Part shown: piece by piece, positions 35,884-45,600 of the stretch
Layout: each line of letters starts with the position of its first letter
Numbering within the stretch: position 1 is the first letter of the stretch
Notes under the pieces: generated by a model
Database searches by the model: none
Told to the model about the DNA's origin: nothing
What the model saw: only the letters and a program-made list of their open reading frames with translations
NCBI RefSeq assembly: GCF_001667115.1
Contig: NZ_LZIJ01000022.1
Location: 18,233-82,232 of the forward strand
DNA from: Mycobacterium sp. 852002-51163_SCH5372311
GTDB taxonomy: Bacteria > Actinomycetota > Actinomycetes > Mycobacteriales > Mycobacteriaceae
Reading direction: 5' to 3'
Length of the DNA: 64,000 bases
Position numbers and translations under genes: made by a program

Positions 35884-37014
35884 ATGACTGAAGACTCGGC
35901 GAGCAGACGCAAAAGCCCCCGACACGCCCTGGATTTGGGTGCTTTTGCGTCTGCTCGCGCCAATGAAGCGTGGCAGTTCTTCCAGCAGATGCTGGGCAAC
36001 GCCACCAACATCGTGGCCGAGGACGCCGAAACTGAGCGGGAATTCCTCGAAGGACTGCGAGTGATAGCCAGGGTGTCGTCACTTTGTTCGCAAATGGCCG
36101 TCGAGGCCGACCTCGACCGGCCGTCGTTCTTCGACATGTGCTCCCCGAACCGGATGATCGGCGGCCCCAATCCGGACGGTAACTACTACCTGGCCATGAT
36201 CCGCGGTGACCGGCGCTACCGCATCACCGGCGCCCGAGGCACCAGCGCCTACCTCGGTCTGCAGATCCTCGCCGGCACCGGACTGACGCCGCGGCGGATG
36301 TCCAACTACATCAGTGACGTCAACCTGGCGCTCAGCGACGGGACATTCGAGCTCGTGCTGGCCTCCGAGGAACCCGCCGATCTTGCCGGTGCGCAGTGGG
36401 TGCAGATCCCCGAGGATGCGTCGTCAGTTGTGGTCCGCGAGTACATCGGTGATCGCGCCGGTGAAGAGTTGGCCACACTGCGGATCGAGGCCATTGATCC
36501 GGGTCCCCTCGCGCCAGTTACCGACAGCGGACTTGCCGAGCAGTTCACCGCGATGGCGTGGTCGCTGATGAAACTCGTTACGCTGCACCGTACTATCAAG
36601 CCCGAACTCCTCGAGCGCCCCAACACCCTGCTGACAGCCCAGGCCGCCGATCTGGGCGCGGCCGACACCACGCCGGACAACCTCTACATGATGGGAACCT
36701 TCCGGCTCGACCCCGGCCAGGCCCTCGTCCTCGATATCGACCCACCCGACACCCGGTACTGGAACGTCACGCTGGAAAGCATCTGGCATGAATGCCTGGA
36801 GCCGCGCCGACGGCACTCCTCGGTGACCAACAAGGGGGCCCGGCCCGAGTCGGACGGGCGCGTACGCATCGCAATCTCCGCACATGACCACGGATTTGGC
36901 CATTGGCTCGACACCGGCGGACGGCACCGCGGCTTCGTGGTACTGCGCTGGCTGGACAACCCCAACCCACCCGACGTGAAAGTGTCTGTGCGCCAAGGCG
37001 AGGAGCGGCCGTGA
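35884..37014 (+). CDS. DUF1214-domain protein with a repeat-encoded N-terminus
   Basis: Protein of 376 residues with a DUF1214-type beta-rich domain in its second half (DNLYMMGTFRLDPGQALVLD, YWNVTLESIWHE). Function unknown; such proteins are linked to envelope and lipid genes in mycobacteria. The start is ATG 35884, with AGGAGG at 35869-35874. Codons 6 to 25 fall exactly on a 60-bp hairpin (35899-35958) of the GAGCAGACGC family, so residues SRRKSPRHALDLGAFASAR are repeat-derived; the usual family N-terminus appears to begin near EAWQFFQQMLG. The stop overlaps the sulfotransferase start (GTGA). Confidence 0.8.
   Translation: MTEDSASRRKSPRHALDLGAFASARANEAWQFFQQMLGNATNIVAEDAETEREFLEGLRVIARVSSLCSQMAVEADLDRPSFFDMCSPNRMIGGPNPDGNYYLAMIRGDRRYRITGARGTSAYLGLQILAGTGLTPRRMSNYISDVNLALSDGTFELVLASEEPADLAGAQWVQIPEDASSVVVREYIGDRAGEELATLRIEAIDPGPLAPVTDSGLAEQFTAMAWSLMKLVTLHRTIKPELLERPNTLLTAQAADLGAADTTPDNLYMMGTFRLDPGQALVLDIDPPDTRYWNVTLESIWHECLEPRRRHSSVTNKGARPESDGRVRIAISAHDHGFGHWLDTGGRHRGFVVLRWLDNPNPPDVKVSVRQGEERP
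35899..35958. repeat. Long hairpin (GAGCAGACGC family), copy 3, inside a CDS
   Basis: Perfect 18-bp arms (GCGAGCAGACGCAAAAGC and its complement) at 35899-35916 and 35941-35958, with a 24-base centre. Its 60 bases equal 20 codons and leave the frame of the DUF1214 gene intact. Unlike copies 1 and 2 it is at a gene start and not at a gene end. Confidence 0.9.
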
Positions 37015-38183
37015 CGCTGCACGAGCGATTCGCTCCGGACCGGTTGATCGACGCCGCCTGCGCGGAGACGGGGTATGACGATTTCGGCGATGACGGCTGG
37101 CGGCCTGGCCTGGATCGCCTCACCAAGGGGCTGATCAATGAGGCGCGGCTGTCCGCGATTGGCGTAGAGATTGCCTGTCTCGACATCATGCGCGCACTCA
37201 AGAATCGGCTCGGCGTCGTCGCGTGGCGCAAGCAGCACCCCGAGATAGCCCGAAAGCCAATTACTCAGCCGATTGTGATCGTCGGACAGCCACGCACCGG
37301 AACGACGATCCTCTACGACCTACTTGCCCAGGACCCGGAGCTGCGCGCACCGCTGACGTGGGAAGTCGATGCGCCCTGTCCGGTCCCGCAGCCCGAGACA
37401 TCCCATGACGATCCGCGAATTGCACAGACGCAGGCCAGCATTGAGCTCTCCGAGCAGATCATTCCCGGGTTCTTGGCGTTTCATCCGATGGGCGCCCTGG
37501 TGGGTCAGGAGTGCGTGCGCATCACTGCCAGTGAGTTCACCAGCATGATCTTCTCGGTGCAGTATCGCCTGCCGAGCTACTACCGCTGGCTGCTGTACGA
37601 AGCAGACCACGCGGGCGCCTATCGCTTCCATCGAATCTTCCTGCAGCACCTGCAATCTGGCGTACCCGGTCAGTGGCTACTCAAGTCGCCCGCGCACCTG
37701 TGGCACCTGGACAATCTAATCGCCGAATATCCCGATGCCGTGATCGTGGAGACGCATCGTGATCCGCTCAACGTCATTTCCTCGATCGCCGCACTCACCC
37801 ACCATTTACGACAAATGTGCAGCGATGAATCCACTATCGCGGACTGCGCCGCCCAGTGCTACGAGGAGATCGTCGTTGGCTTGGAGCGCGAGATGGCGGT
37901 GCGTGACAGCGGCGCAGTTCCGGTGGGCCGGGTAATCGATGTTCTCTACACCGATTTCATCAAGGATCCCTGGTCGACGATCGAGGACATCTATGCAAAG
38001 CTCGGCCGTGAGCTGAGACCCGAGACCGAGCAGAAGATGCGTGACTTCCTGGCCGCCCATCCCGGTGACGGCGGACGTGGCCGCTACACCTGGTCAGACA
38101 CCGGCCTGAACGCCGGTGAGGTTCGTGAACGGGTCAGCGCCTACCAGGACCGCTACGGAGTACCGACCGAGGAGCTGCGGTGA
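37011..38183 (+). CDS. Sulfotransferase-family protein (PAPS-dependent)
   Basis: About 390 residues from GTG 37011, overlapping the upstream stop by four bases; a longer open frame is the shadow of the DUF1214 gene. QPRTGTTILYDLLAQDP is the 5'-phosphosulfate loop and ETHRDPLNVISSIAAL the 3'-phosphate-binding segment. It resembles the Stf-type sulfotransferases that are numerous in mycobacteria and modify lipids or sterols. Coupled translation with the DUF1214 gene suggests a shared substrate or pathway. Confidence 0.87.
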   Translation: MTLHERFAPDRLIDAACAETGYDDFGDDGWRPGLDRLTKGLINEARLSAIGVEIACLDIMRALKNRLGVVAWRKQHPEIARKPITQPIVIVGQPRTGTTILYDLLAQDPELRAPLTWEVDAPCPVPQPETSHDDPRIAQTQASIELSEQIIPGFLAFHPMGALVGQECVRITASEFTSMIFSVQYRLPSYYRWLLYEADHAGAYRFHRIFLQHLQSGVPGQWLLKSPAHLWHLDNLIAEYPDAVIVETHRDPLNVISSIAALTHHLRQMCSDESTIADCAAQCYEEIVVGLEREMAVRDSGAVPVGRVIDVLYTDFIKDPWSTIEDIYAKLGRELRPETEQKMRDFLAAHPGDGGRGRYTWSDTGLNAGEVRERVSAYQDRYGVPTEELR

Positions 38184-38429
38184 AGTTTGCCGCACGGATT
38201 GTCGGCGGCGCCGCTGTCGCTGGGAGATGACAATGACATTGCGCCAGGGCAACCGCTTTGCCCCGACTGGCCAGTGTTTGTCCGGCCGAGCGAATCGCCG
38301 AGATCGACGCGAGCGTGCGCTGTACTCGTAGATCTCCGCGCTGGCATCGATCTCGACGAAACCGTTGCGGCGCTGAAGGCTTCGTTGTAGCGCGGCATTC
38401 GCCCAGCCGCTGCGACCCGAGCGGGGTCC
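38184..38429. other. Gap with a possible decayed gene fragment
   Basis: No supported complete gene. A plus-strand frame ends at 38390 with a protein-like tail (VLVDLRAGIDLDETVAALKA), which may be the 3' remnant of a lost gene, but the upstream part has no recognisable match. The first codons after the sulfotransferase (MKFAARIVGGAAVAGR, from GTG 38180) stop after 16 residues. Confidence 0.3.
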
Positions 38430-39239
38430 TCAACCGAGTTCGACGAGTGTCACTGGGGCGCGGAATCGCTCCAGCTGAGGCACCCGGTATGCCAGCGAAA
38501 TAGCCCCTCGCAAAAGCCGGCCGCGCGCTGGCGGCGGCGGCAGCTCACGCACTGCGCGGACGCCCGTGAGAGCGCGTAGTTGGTCGTACTCGTTGGCGGT
38601 GAAGGAGAACGGCATTGGGGGCACCGTGTAATGCTTGGTGGGTCTGAAGCCGCGTCTGCGTGAATACGCGCTCAAGACTCGCGGGATGCTGTCGAAGATA
38701 AACCACCCACCGGGAAACCGCTTGGCGCAAGCCGCGATCAGGTCGAAGACCACATCGCGCTCGAGGTACTGCAACAGCCCCTCGGCGGTTATCAGCACAC
38801 CGTTGGTGTCGTCCACCTCGTCCATCCAGGAATAGTCGAGTGCGGATTGGGCACAGTATCGCAACCGATCTGATTCCGGGAGTAGTTGCTGTCGCAGTCG
38901 CACTATCGGTTCAAGGTCCACCGAGAGCCAGGTCAGCTCGCCATTGTCGAGACGCCAAAAGCTGGTTTGCAGCCCCTCTGCCAATGCCACCACGGTGGCA
39001 CGCGGATGGGTGTCCAGATAGTCGCGAGAACCGTTATCGAAAGCCAAGGCGCGCAGGGCTGTCGCTTGGTGGGTGCGGCCGAAGTGGTGGTAGTCGTAGT
39101 CGATGCTGTCGCGCAAGACGATAGCCATCGGGTCGTCGATGATCCCGTCCGGCCGCGCGGCCTCGGTTGCCCGCTGGTGCAACGTGAGCAGAGCGGTTTC
39201 GGATATCCCGTCGAGATGACGGCCGTCGACGACTGGCAT
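38430..39239 (-). CDS. SAM-dependent methyltransferase, LCM/PPM family
   Basis: About 269 residues from the ATG at 39239 (MPVVDGRHLDGIS). It matches the leucine-carboxyl-methyltransferase-like family abundant in mycobacteria: VVALAEGLQTSFWRLD is the SAM loop region, LSVDLEPIVRLRQQLLP the acidic ribose-binding region, and GVLITAEGLLQYLE the later motif. Members methylate carboxylates or hydroxyls of small molecules, including natural products. It is divergent from the isonitrile lipopeptide operon 159 bases away, so a tailoring role is possible but unproven. Confidence 0.85.
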   Translation of the reverse strand: MPVVDGRHLDGISETALLTLHQRATEAARPDGIIDDPMAIVLRDSIDYDYHHFGRTHQATALRALAFDNGSRDYLDTHPRATVVALAEGLQTSFWRLDNGELTWLSVDLEPIVRLRQQLLPESDRLRYCAQSALDYSWMDEVDDTNGVLITAEGLLQYLERDVVFDLIAACAKRFPGGWFIFDSIPRVLSAYSRRRGFRPTKHYTVPPMPFSFTANEYDQLRALTGVRAVRELPPPPARGRLLRGAISLAYRVPQLERFRAPVTLVELG

Positions 39240-39304
39240 GGATCCACCTAAGCATCCAGACACGCATCGTGTGAACTTTGCCTCTTGTTTCGGCGACTCC
39301 AAGA

Positions 39305-39317
39305 ATCCTTCAAGGAT
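39305..39317. promoter_or_regulatory. ATCCTT-C-AAGGAT palindrome ahead of the lipopeptide operon
   Basis: Perfect 6-bp arms about 82 bases before the first gene of the isonitrile lipopeptide operon, with CAAGAAT-type repeats on both sides. It may be a regulator site for the operon; the regulator is not identified. Confidence 0.4.
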
Positions 39318-39398
39318 CCGTCAAGAATACGTTGAGTGACCTGAGGTTCCCTTATTCGCAGCAACCCAACTGCACGGGAATCCAGGAGAAGACACTAC

Positions 39399-40268
39399 AT
39401 GACGCTCAATGTGAAAGGTGAGGGGCTCGGAGCCGAGGTTACCGGACTCGATCCCAAAAACCTGGACCACCTCACTACCGAGGAGATCCGTGAAATTGTC
39501 TACACGAACAAGCTCGTCGTTCTCAAAGACGTTCACCCTTCTCCCGAAGAATTCCTGAAACTGGGCAGAATAGTCGGGGACATCGTCACCTACTACGAGC
39601 CCATGTATCACCACCCGGTGCACCCAGAAATCTTTGTCTCTTCGACCGAAGAAGGGCACGGCGTGCCGAAAACCGGCGCATTCTGGCACATCGACTACAT
39701 GTTCATGCCGGAGCCTTTTGCGTTTTCCATGGTGCTGCCTCTTTCAGTGCCGGGAAGCGACCGCGGTACATACTTCATCGATTTGAACAAGGTTTGGGAA
39801 TCGCTGCCCACCGCTAAGCAAGACCCGGTCCGCGGAACTGTCAGCACTCACGATCCTCGTCGCCACATAAAGATTCGCCCAAGTGACATACACAAGCCAA
39901 TCGGCGAAGTCTGGGACGAGATCACCCGGACCACACCACCCATCAAGTGGCCCACGGTGATCAGGCATCCGCACACCGGGGAAGAGATCCTCTACATCTG
40001 CGCCTCGGGCACCACGAAGATCGAGGACCAGGATGGGAATTTGCTCGACCCGTCGATTCTGCAAGACCTCATGGCCGCCACCGGCCAGCTCGACACCGAA
40101 TTCGAATCGCCGTTTATACACACGCAGCACTACGAAGTTGGCGACATCATTCTGTGGGACAACCGCGTTCTCATGCACCGCGCGAAGCACGGCACCACCG
40201 CAGGCCATTTAACCACCCACCGGCTGACCATGTTGGACGGCCTTATCACACCAGGATATGCAGCATGA
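39399..40268 (+). CDS. Fe(II)/2-oxoglutarate oxidase, isonitrile-forming (Rv0097 / ScoE type)
   Basis: TauD/TfdA-fold enzyme of 289 residues. Iron ligands are H97-x-D99 (FWHIDY) and H260; R275 (THRLTM) should bind 2-oxoglutarate. In the known pathway this enzyme oxidatively decarboxylates a glycine adduct of a fatty acid to give the isonitrile. A Tyr pair at 65-66 lies where substrate-binding tyrosines occur in ScoE-type enzymes (inferred). It is first in a five-gene operon with the same order as M. tuberculosis Rv0097-Rv0101. AGGAGA at 39384-39389 supports ATG 39399. Its stop overlaps the next start (ATGA). Confidence 0.92.
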   Translation: MTLNVKGEGLGAEVTGLDPKNLDHLTTEEIREIVYTNKLVVLKDVHPSPEEFLKLGRIVGDIVTYYEPMYHHPVHPEIFVSSTEEGHGVPKTGAFWHIDYMFMPEPFAFSMVLPLSVPGSDRGTYFIDLNKVWESLPTAKQDPVRGTVSTHDPRRHIKIRPSDIHKPIGEVWDEITRTTPPIKWPTVIRHPHTGEEILYICASGTTKIEDQDGNLLDPSILQDLMAATGQLDTEFESPFIHTQHYEVGDIILWDNRVLMHRAKHGTTAGHLTTHRLTMLDGLITPGYAA

Positions 40269-40828
40269 CTACCATGGAATTGACCCTTCCCACGCAGACC
40301 GCGGCAGAATTCAGCGATTTCGCTGAGACAACCCCGATCGACGAGGATCTGCTCGTCAGAGTTCTCGACCCGTATGCTCACAAGGGATGTCGCTATCTGC
40401 TGGATGCCGAGTACAAAGCCACCCCTCACTCGGTCCTCGCGATCGGGAATTTCAGCATCGGCGAGCCCGCCTACATTCGAAGCACGGGCCACTTCAATGC
40501 GGCGGAATTCATTATGTGCTTCAACCAACTCGCTTACAGCGCCTTCGCGCCGGCGATCCTCAACGAGGAGATTCCGGTACTGCGGGGCTGGTCGATCTCG
40601 GACTATTTCGACCTCCAGCTGCCCAGCATGTTGATCAAGAACACAGCATCGCGATTCAAAAGGATGATCCACGCCCCGGCGTTCTCCGCGCGCTTGCAGT
40701 GCCAGAATTTCGAGGTGGTCGACCGCAGGATGCGCTATCTCAACATCGAGTGCTCCATCGAGTTCTGGGACGAGTTCGGCGGCGCCGCGTCCGGCGAGGT
40801 CGAACTAGCAGCCCTTAACATCCCGTAA
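40265..40828 (+). CDS. fcoT: FcoT-like hotdog thioesterase / glycine adduct enzyme (Rv0098 / ScoD)
   Basis: About 187 residues from ATG 40265; ATG 40274 is an alternative. It closely resembles M. tuberculosis FcoT (183 residues), a hotdog-fold enzyme first described as a long-chain acyl-CoA thioesterase. The centre GHFNAAEFIMCFNQLAYSAF holds the Asn-rich active-site segment. In isonitrile lipopeptide synthesis its relatives add glycine to the beta carbon of an enoyl-ACP and release the product. Overlap with the oxidase gene upstream and a 23-base gap to fadD10 downstream show one transcript. Confidence 0.92.
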   Translation: MTTMELTLPTQTAAEFSDFAETTPIDEDLLVRVLDPYAHKGCRYLLDAEYKATPHSVLAIGNFSIGEPAYIRSTGHFNAAEFIMCFNQLAYSAFAPAILNEEIPVLRGWSISDYFDLQLPSMLIKNTASRFKRMIHAPAFSARLQCQNFEVVDRRMRYLNIECSIEFWDEFGGAASGEVELAALNIP

Positions 40829-40851
40829 GGAACTGAGGGACACTAACAGCT

Positions 40852-42438
40852 ATGTCGCACTCACCGCTCACGGTGCTGGACCGGGTCGTCGAGCAGGCCC
40901 GGCAGCGGCCCGAGGCAATCGCCTTGCGCCGCTGCGACGGCAAAAGCGCACTGCGGTACGGGGAGCTTGTCGCCGAAGTCGACAGGCTTGCCGCGACGCT
41001 ACGGGCGCAGTCGGTTTCTCGGGGATCCCGGGTGCTCGTCATCTCCGACAACGGACCCGAGACATACCTGTCGGTGCTGGCCTGCGCGAAGCTCGGCGCG
41101 ATCGCCGTCATGGCGGACGGGAATCTCCCACCCGCCACCATCGATCGATTCGGTCAGGTAACTACTCCGAGCGCGATTCTCATCGCACCGGGGAGCAGAA
41201 CCGCATCGGCCGGTCTGCCTGATGGTCTGCAGTCGATACCGGCGAACAGGGTCGACCTGACCGCCGGCGTGCGGGAGACCGTTCACCCGGCGGCTGCCGA
41301 CACCCCACAACTGGGCGCCGATGATCCACTGGCGATGATCTTCACCAGCGGTACCACCGGTGAGCCAAAAGCCGTGCTGCTGGCGAATCGCACCTTCTTC
41401 GCCATCCCGGACATCTTGCGGGAAAACGGTTTGAACTGGGTCACCTGGGTCGACGGCGAAACCACCTACTCGCCGCTGCCGGCTACCCATGTCGGCGGAC
41501 TGTGGTGGATATTCACTTGTTTGATGCGCGGATGTTTGTGTATCACCGGCGGTGAGAACACGTCGTCCCTCGTGGAACTGCTCAACAACAATGAGGTCGC
41601 GAGTACGTGCGTGGTTCCGACTCTTCTTTCGAAACTGGTTGCCGAACTGAAGTTGGCCGACACGAAGCTGGCGTCGCTGCGACTACTTGGATACGGCGGT
41701 TCGCGGGCAATCGCGGCCGACGTGCGATTCATCGAAGCTACGGGTGTTCGCACCGCACAGGTCTACGGTTTGAGCGAGACAGGTTGCACCGCTTTGTGTT
41801 TGCCGACCGATGACGGGTCGATCGCCAAGATCGAGGCGGGTGCGGTGGGGCGTCCGTATCCCGGCGTAGAGGTTTACCTGGCCGGCCCGGGCGACAGTGG
41901 GCCCACCGCCGGCAGCACTGATTCTTCCGCCTCGTTCGGCACATTGTGGATAAAGTCGCCGGCAAACATGCTGGGGTACTGGAACAACCCAGAACGCACC
42001 CAAGAGGTGCTCGTCGACGGGTGGGTGAATACCGGCGACCTCCTGGAGCGCCACGACGACGGTTTCTTCTACATCAAGGGCAGATCATCGGAAATGATCA
42101 TCTCCGGTGGCGTGAACATCGCCCCCGACGAGGTTGATCGCATTGCGGAGGGGGTTTCCGGCGTCCGCGAGGCCGCATGTTACGAAATTCCGGACGCGGA
42201 GTTCGGAGCTCTTGTGGGTCTGGCTGTCGTCCCCTCGACGCAAGTGGACGAGTCAGAAGCCCGCAAGCTGAAACAAGCGATTGCGGCTCGCTTTCGGCAG
42301 GAATCGGAGTCGATGGCGCGGCCTTCGACGATCGCGATCGTCGCCGATATTCCTCGAACGCAGTCTGGCAAGGTCATGCGGACTTCACTGGCTGCGACGG
42401 TAAGTGACGACAAAGCCGGGGTGATCGTTCGTGGTTGA
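40852..42438 (+). CDS. fadD10: FadD10 fatty acyl-AMP ligase
   Basis: Adenylating enzyme of 528 residues, recognised as FadD10 (540 residues in M. tuberculosis) by long shared stretches such as SRGSRVLVISDNGPETYLSV and VYGLSETGCTALCLPTDDGS. The ATP loop FTSGTTGEPK is at 164-173, GDLLERHDDGFFYIKGR is the hinge, and the late Lys is in RTQSGKVMR. It activates the fatty acid as the acyl-adenylate and transfers it to the ACP encoded next, not to CoA. Its stop lies 8 bases inside the ACP gene. Confidence 0.95.
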   Translation: MSHSPLTVLDRVVEQARQRPEAIALRRCDGKSALRYGELVAEVDRLAATLRAQSVSRGSRVLVISDNGPETYLSVLACAKLGAIAVMADGNLPPATIDRFGQVTTPSAILIAPGSRTASAGLPDGLQSIPANRVDLTAGVRETVHPAAADTPQLGADDPLAMIFTSGTTGEPKAVLLANRTFFAIPDILRENGLNWVTWVDGETTYSPLPATHVGGLWWIFTCLMRGCLCITGGENTSSLVELLNNNEVASTCVVPTLLSKLVAELKLADTKLASLRLLGYGGSRAIAADVRFIEATGVRTAQVYGLSETGCTALCLPTDDGSIAKIEAGAVGRPYPGVEVYLAGPGDSGPTAGSTDSSASFGTLWIKSPANMLGYWNNPERTQEVLVDGWVNTGDLLERHDDGFFYIKGRSSEMIISGGVNIAPDEVDRIAEGVSGVREAACYEIPDAEFGALVGLAVVPSTQVDESEARKLKQAIAARFRQESESMARPSTIAIVADIPRTQSGKVMRTSLAATVSDDKAGVIVRG

Positions 42439-42676
42439 CACGTTGAGGGAGAAGGTCTTCGCAGCCGTCTGCGATGTGTTGTACATCGAAGAAGCGGATC
42501 TCACTGAAGGTGACGCCACTGATCTCAGAGACCTCGGGCTGGATTCTGTTCGGTTCGTTCTCATCATGAAGCACCTCGGCGTGGACCGACAATCCGACGT
42601 GCCGTCCCGACTGGCGGAAAACCTATCGATTGAGGGCTGGGTAAAGGAGCTGGAGAATCTCGGTGAACGCGCCTGA
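42431..42676 (+). CDS. Acyl carrier protein (Rv0100 / ScoB)
   Basis: Carrier protein of 81 residues from GTG 42431 with the phosphopantetheine site in LGLDSVRFV (Ser near residue 39). It would receive the acyl group from FadD10 and present it to the oxidase, the FcoT-like enzyme and the NRPS condensation domain. It overlaps fadD10 by 8 bases and the NRPS gene by 14, so all three are translationally coupled. Confidence 0.93.
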   Translation: MVDTLREKVFAAVCDVLYIEEADLTEGDATDLRDLGLDSVRFVLIMKHLGVDRQSDVPSRLAENLSIEGWVKELENLGERA

Positions 42677-45600
42677 ACAACGCGTGCTTCGAGTTCCGCT
42701 GAGCAGGTCGCAACAAAACCTCTACAACGGGGTGCTGCAAGACGGCAATCCCGCGTTGTATCTGATCGGGAAGAGTTACCGGTTCCATCCGCTGGAGCTG
42801 ACGCCGTTCCTGGCAGCCCTGGAAGCCACAATTCTCGAAAGTGCCGGGCAACTCTGCGTTCTCGAGACGTCCGCGACGGAGACCGGCTATCCAGCTCTGG
42901 TGCCTCGGCTGCAGTTCGATGACATCGTGTGCGTGCACTCAGACGATCACCGCCAATCGGACCAGACACCTCGCGGTGACGACGAACTGAAGCGCGCGTG
43001 GTCTTCCGGCATCCTCGGCAAGCCACTGGTTCGCTATACCGTGCTGACTGACGAAGACGGCCAGGTGTCGGGCCTCGATGTGCATACCCACCACATTTTG
43101 GTTGACGGCGGCGCAACAGCGATCATCGAAGCCGACCTGGCCCGGCACCTGACGGCCGGTCGCCCTGCCGACGTCCCTTCTCTCACAGCGGGTCTGACGA
43201 AGCTGACGCAAGCACACCATCGTGAGGCCGCCAAGGTCGAAGAATCGCTGCAGCGTCTCGCCGATGCCGTGCAGCGCGAACTCGCCGACGAGGCACGTTA
43301 CGGCGGGCATGGTCAGGACACAAGCGACGTCCCTGGTATGGCAGCCAAGGGGATCCTCGACGAAATGGTGAAGATCTCCGGCGGCGCCTATGACGCGATC
43401 CTTGCGCTGTCGGAGACGAAGCAGGTCCCGCTCAACGTGTTGGTGGCCGCGGCTGCCGTGGCGGTGGACGCGAGCCTTCGGCAGAGCACCGAGGGCTTGC
43501 TGGTTCATCCGGTGGACAACCGGTTCGGCGATCCCGACCTGAATGTCGCGACATGCCTGGTCAACTCGGTGGCGCACGCCGTGCGGTTTTCCCCATTCGC
43601 ATCGGTACAGGATGTCGTTCGAATGCTCGACCGTGGCTACGTCAAGGCCGTACGACGCCGGTGGTTTCGTGAAGAGCACTATCGCCGAATGTATTTGGCG
43701 ATCAACCGGACATCTCACGTTGAGGCGTTGACGCTCAATTTCATCCGCCAGGCATGTGCGCCGGATCTTCGTCCGTTCTTGTCGGAAGCACCGGTTGCGA
43801 CGGATATCGGTCCGGTCGAGGGCATGACCGTGGCGTGCGTTCTGGACGAAGACCAGCGCACACTTGACCTGGCTATCTGGAACAGAGCAGATCTGCCCCC
43901 GCATAGGCGGCACCACAGGGTCGCGGAGCGGATCGCTGCCGCGCTGGAATCGATGGCAGCGATGTGGGATCAGCCGATCGCCATGACCGTCGACGAGTGG
44001 TTCGGCGTAAGCCCGGATGGAGCCCGCCGCCAAGGCGACTGGGCAATCGGGACAGTGCCGACAGCGCCTGCATGGTTTCTGGACGCCGCAGGTGACGTGC
44101 ACCGAATCCTGGAAAGCCGTCCGTACGTTTCGCATTGGGTTACCTGGCTGGTACAGATCGGCGCCGTGCCCGGCGACGTCCTCGTGTTCACCGACGACAA
44201 CACCGACAGGACCATAGATCTACTGATCGCATGCCACCTTGCCGGCTGCGGCTACAGCGTCTGCGACACTCCTGACCAGATTTCGTTGCGGGCCAACGCC
44301 ATTGCTGATCACGTCGATGGTGTTGCGGCACACGTGGTCGACATGGGGGCTGTGCAGCTGCCGGCAAGCATGAGTGACGAGCTACAGCAGCTCCTGAATG
44401 AGCGCATCACGCGAGTCGCGCAAGATGTTTCCCTAGCCACCAAGACGGCGTACGTCATGCCGACCTCGGGGTCCACCGGGCAGCCCAAGCTGGTCCGAAT
44501 CTCACACGGTTCGCTCGCGCTTTTCTGTGCCGCGGTCAGGCGGGCCTACGGATGGGGCCCGCACGACACCATCCTCCAATGTGCGCCGCTGACATCGGAC
44601 ATCAGCGTCGAGGAGATCTTTGGTGGCGCCATCTGTGGATCAGAGCTGGCCCGATCCACCGGCATGAAAACGGGCGACCTGGACGCGCTTGCAAGAGATC
44701 TCGTCGACGAGAAGGCGACGGTCGTCGACCTGCCCACCGCCGTATGGCATTTGATATGCGAGGACGACGACGCGATTGACACGCTCCGCCGCTCCCATCT
44801 CCGACAGATCGTGATCGGCGGTGAAGCCATCCGGCCCAGCGCGGTCGACAAATGGCTCGACTCTGGTGCTTCTCAAGAGATCTCGCTTGTCTCGACGTAT
44901 GGTCCGACGGAAACCACCGTCGTCGTCACCTATTTGCCGATCGCCGGCGACGGAACAACTGTTACGGCTGGCGCACGGCTCAGGCTGGGACGGCCGGTAG
45001 TACCGAATTCGGTGTTCATCGCCTTCGGTGAAGTTGTCATCGTGGGAGACTTGGTTTCCGCTGGCTATCTCGGGACAGACGACCGCAGCTTCGGCACAGT
45101 GACCACCAGTGACGGCTCACGACGTCGCGCGTTTGCCACCGCCGACCGGGTGACGCTTGATGCCGAGGATTTTCCGGTCTTCGCCGGACGCAAAGACGCC
45201 ATCGTCAAGATCTCCGGCAAGCGAGTCGACATCGCTGAGGTAACCAGACGTATCTACGCGGACCCCGCGGTGTCCGATGTCGCGGTCGAACTTCACGACG
45301 GACGCCTCGGGGTGTGGTTCGAAACCCGTCATACCCGCGAAGCCGCCGAGGATGCCGCGGCAGCGGAACGAATCAGGCTCATCCTCGTAAGCTCGGGGGT
45401 ATCGACGTTTTTCGTTGTCGGCGTGCCGAGTATCCCTAGAAAGCCCAACGGGAAGGTCGACAGCGACAACTTGCGGACGATGCCTCAGTTCGTGAATACC
45501 GTGCTGGGCAACGCCGGGGCGGGCGAGAAAGCTGCCGGTCTTGCGGAGGTCTGGAGTCGGCATCTCGGGAGGACCATCCGGCCAGACTCATCGCTCCTCG

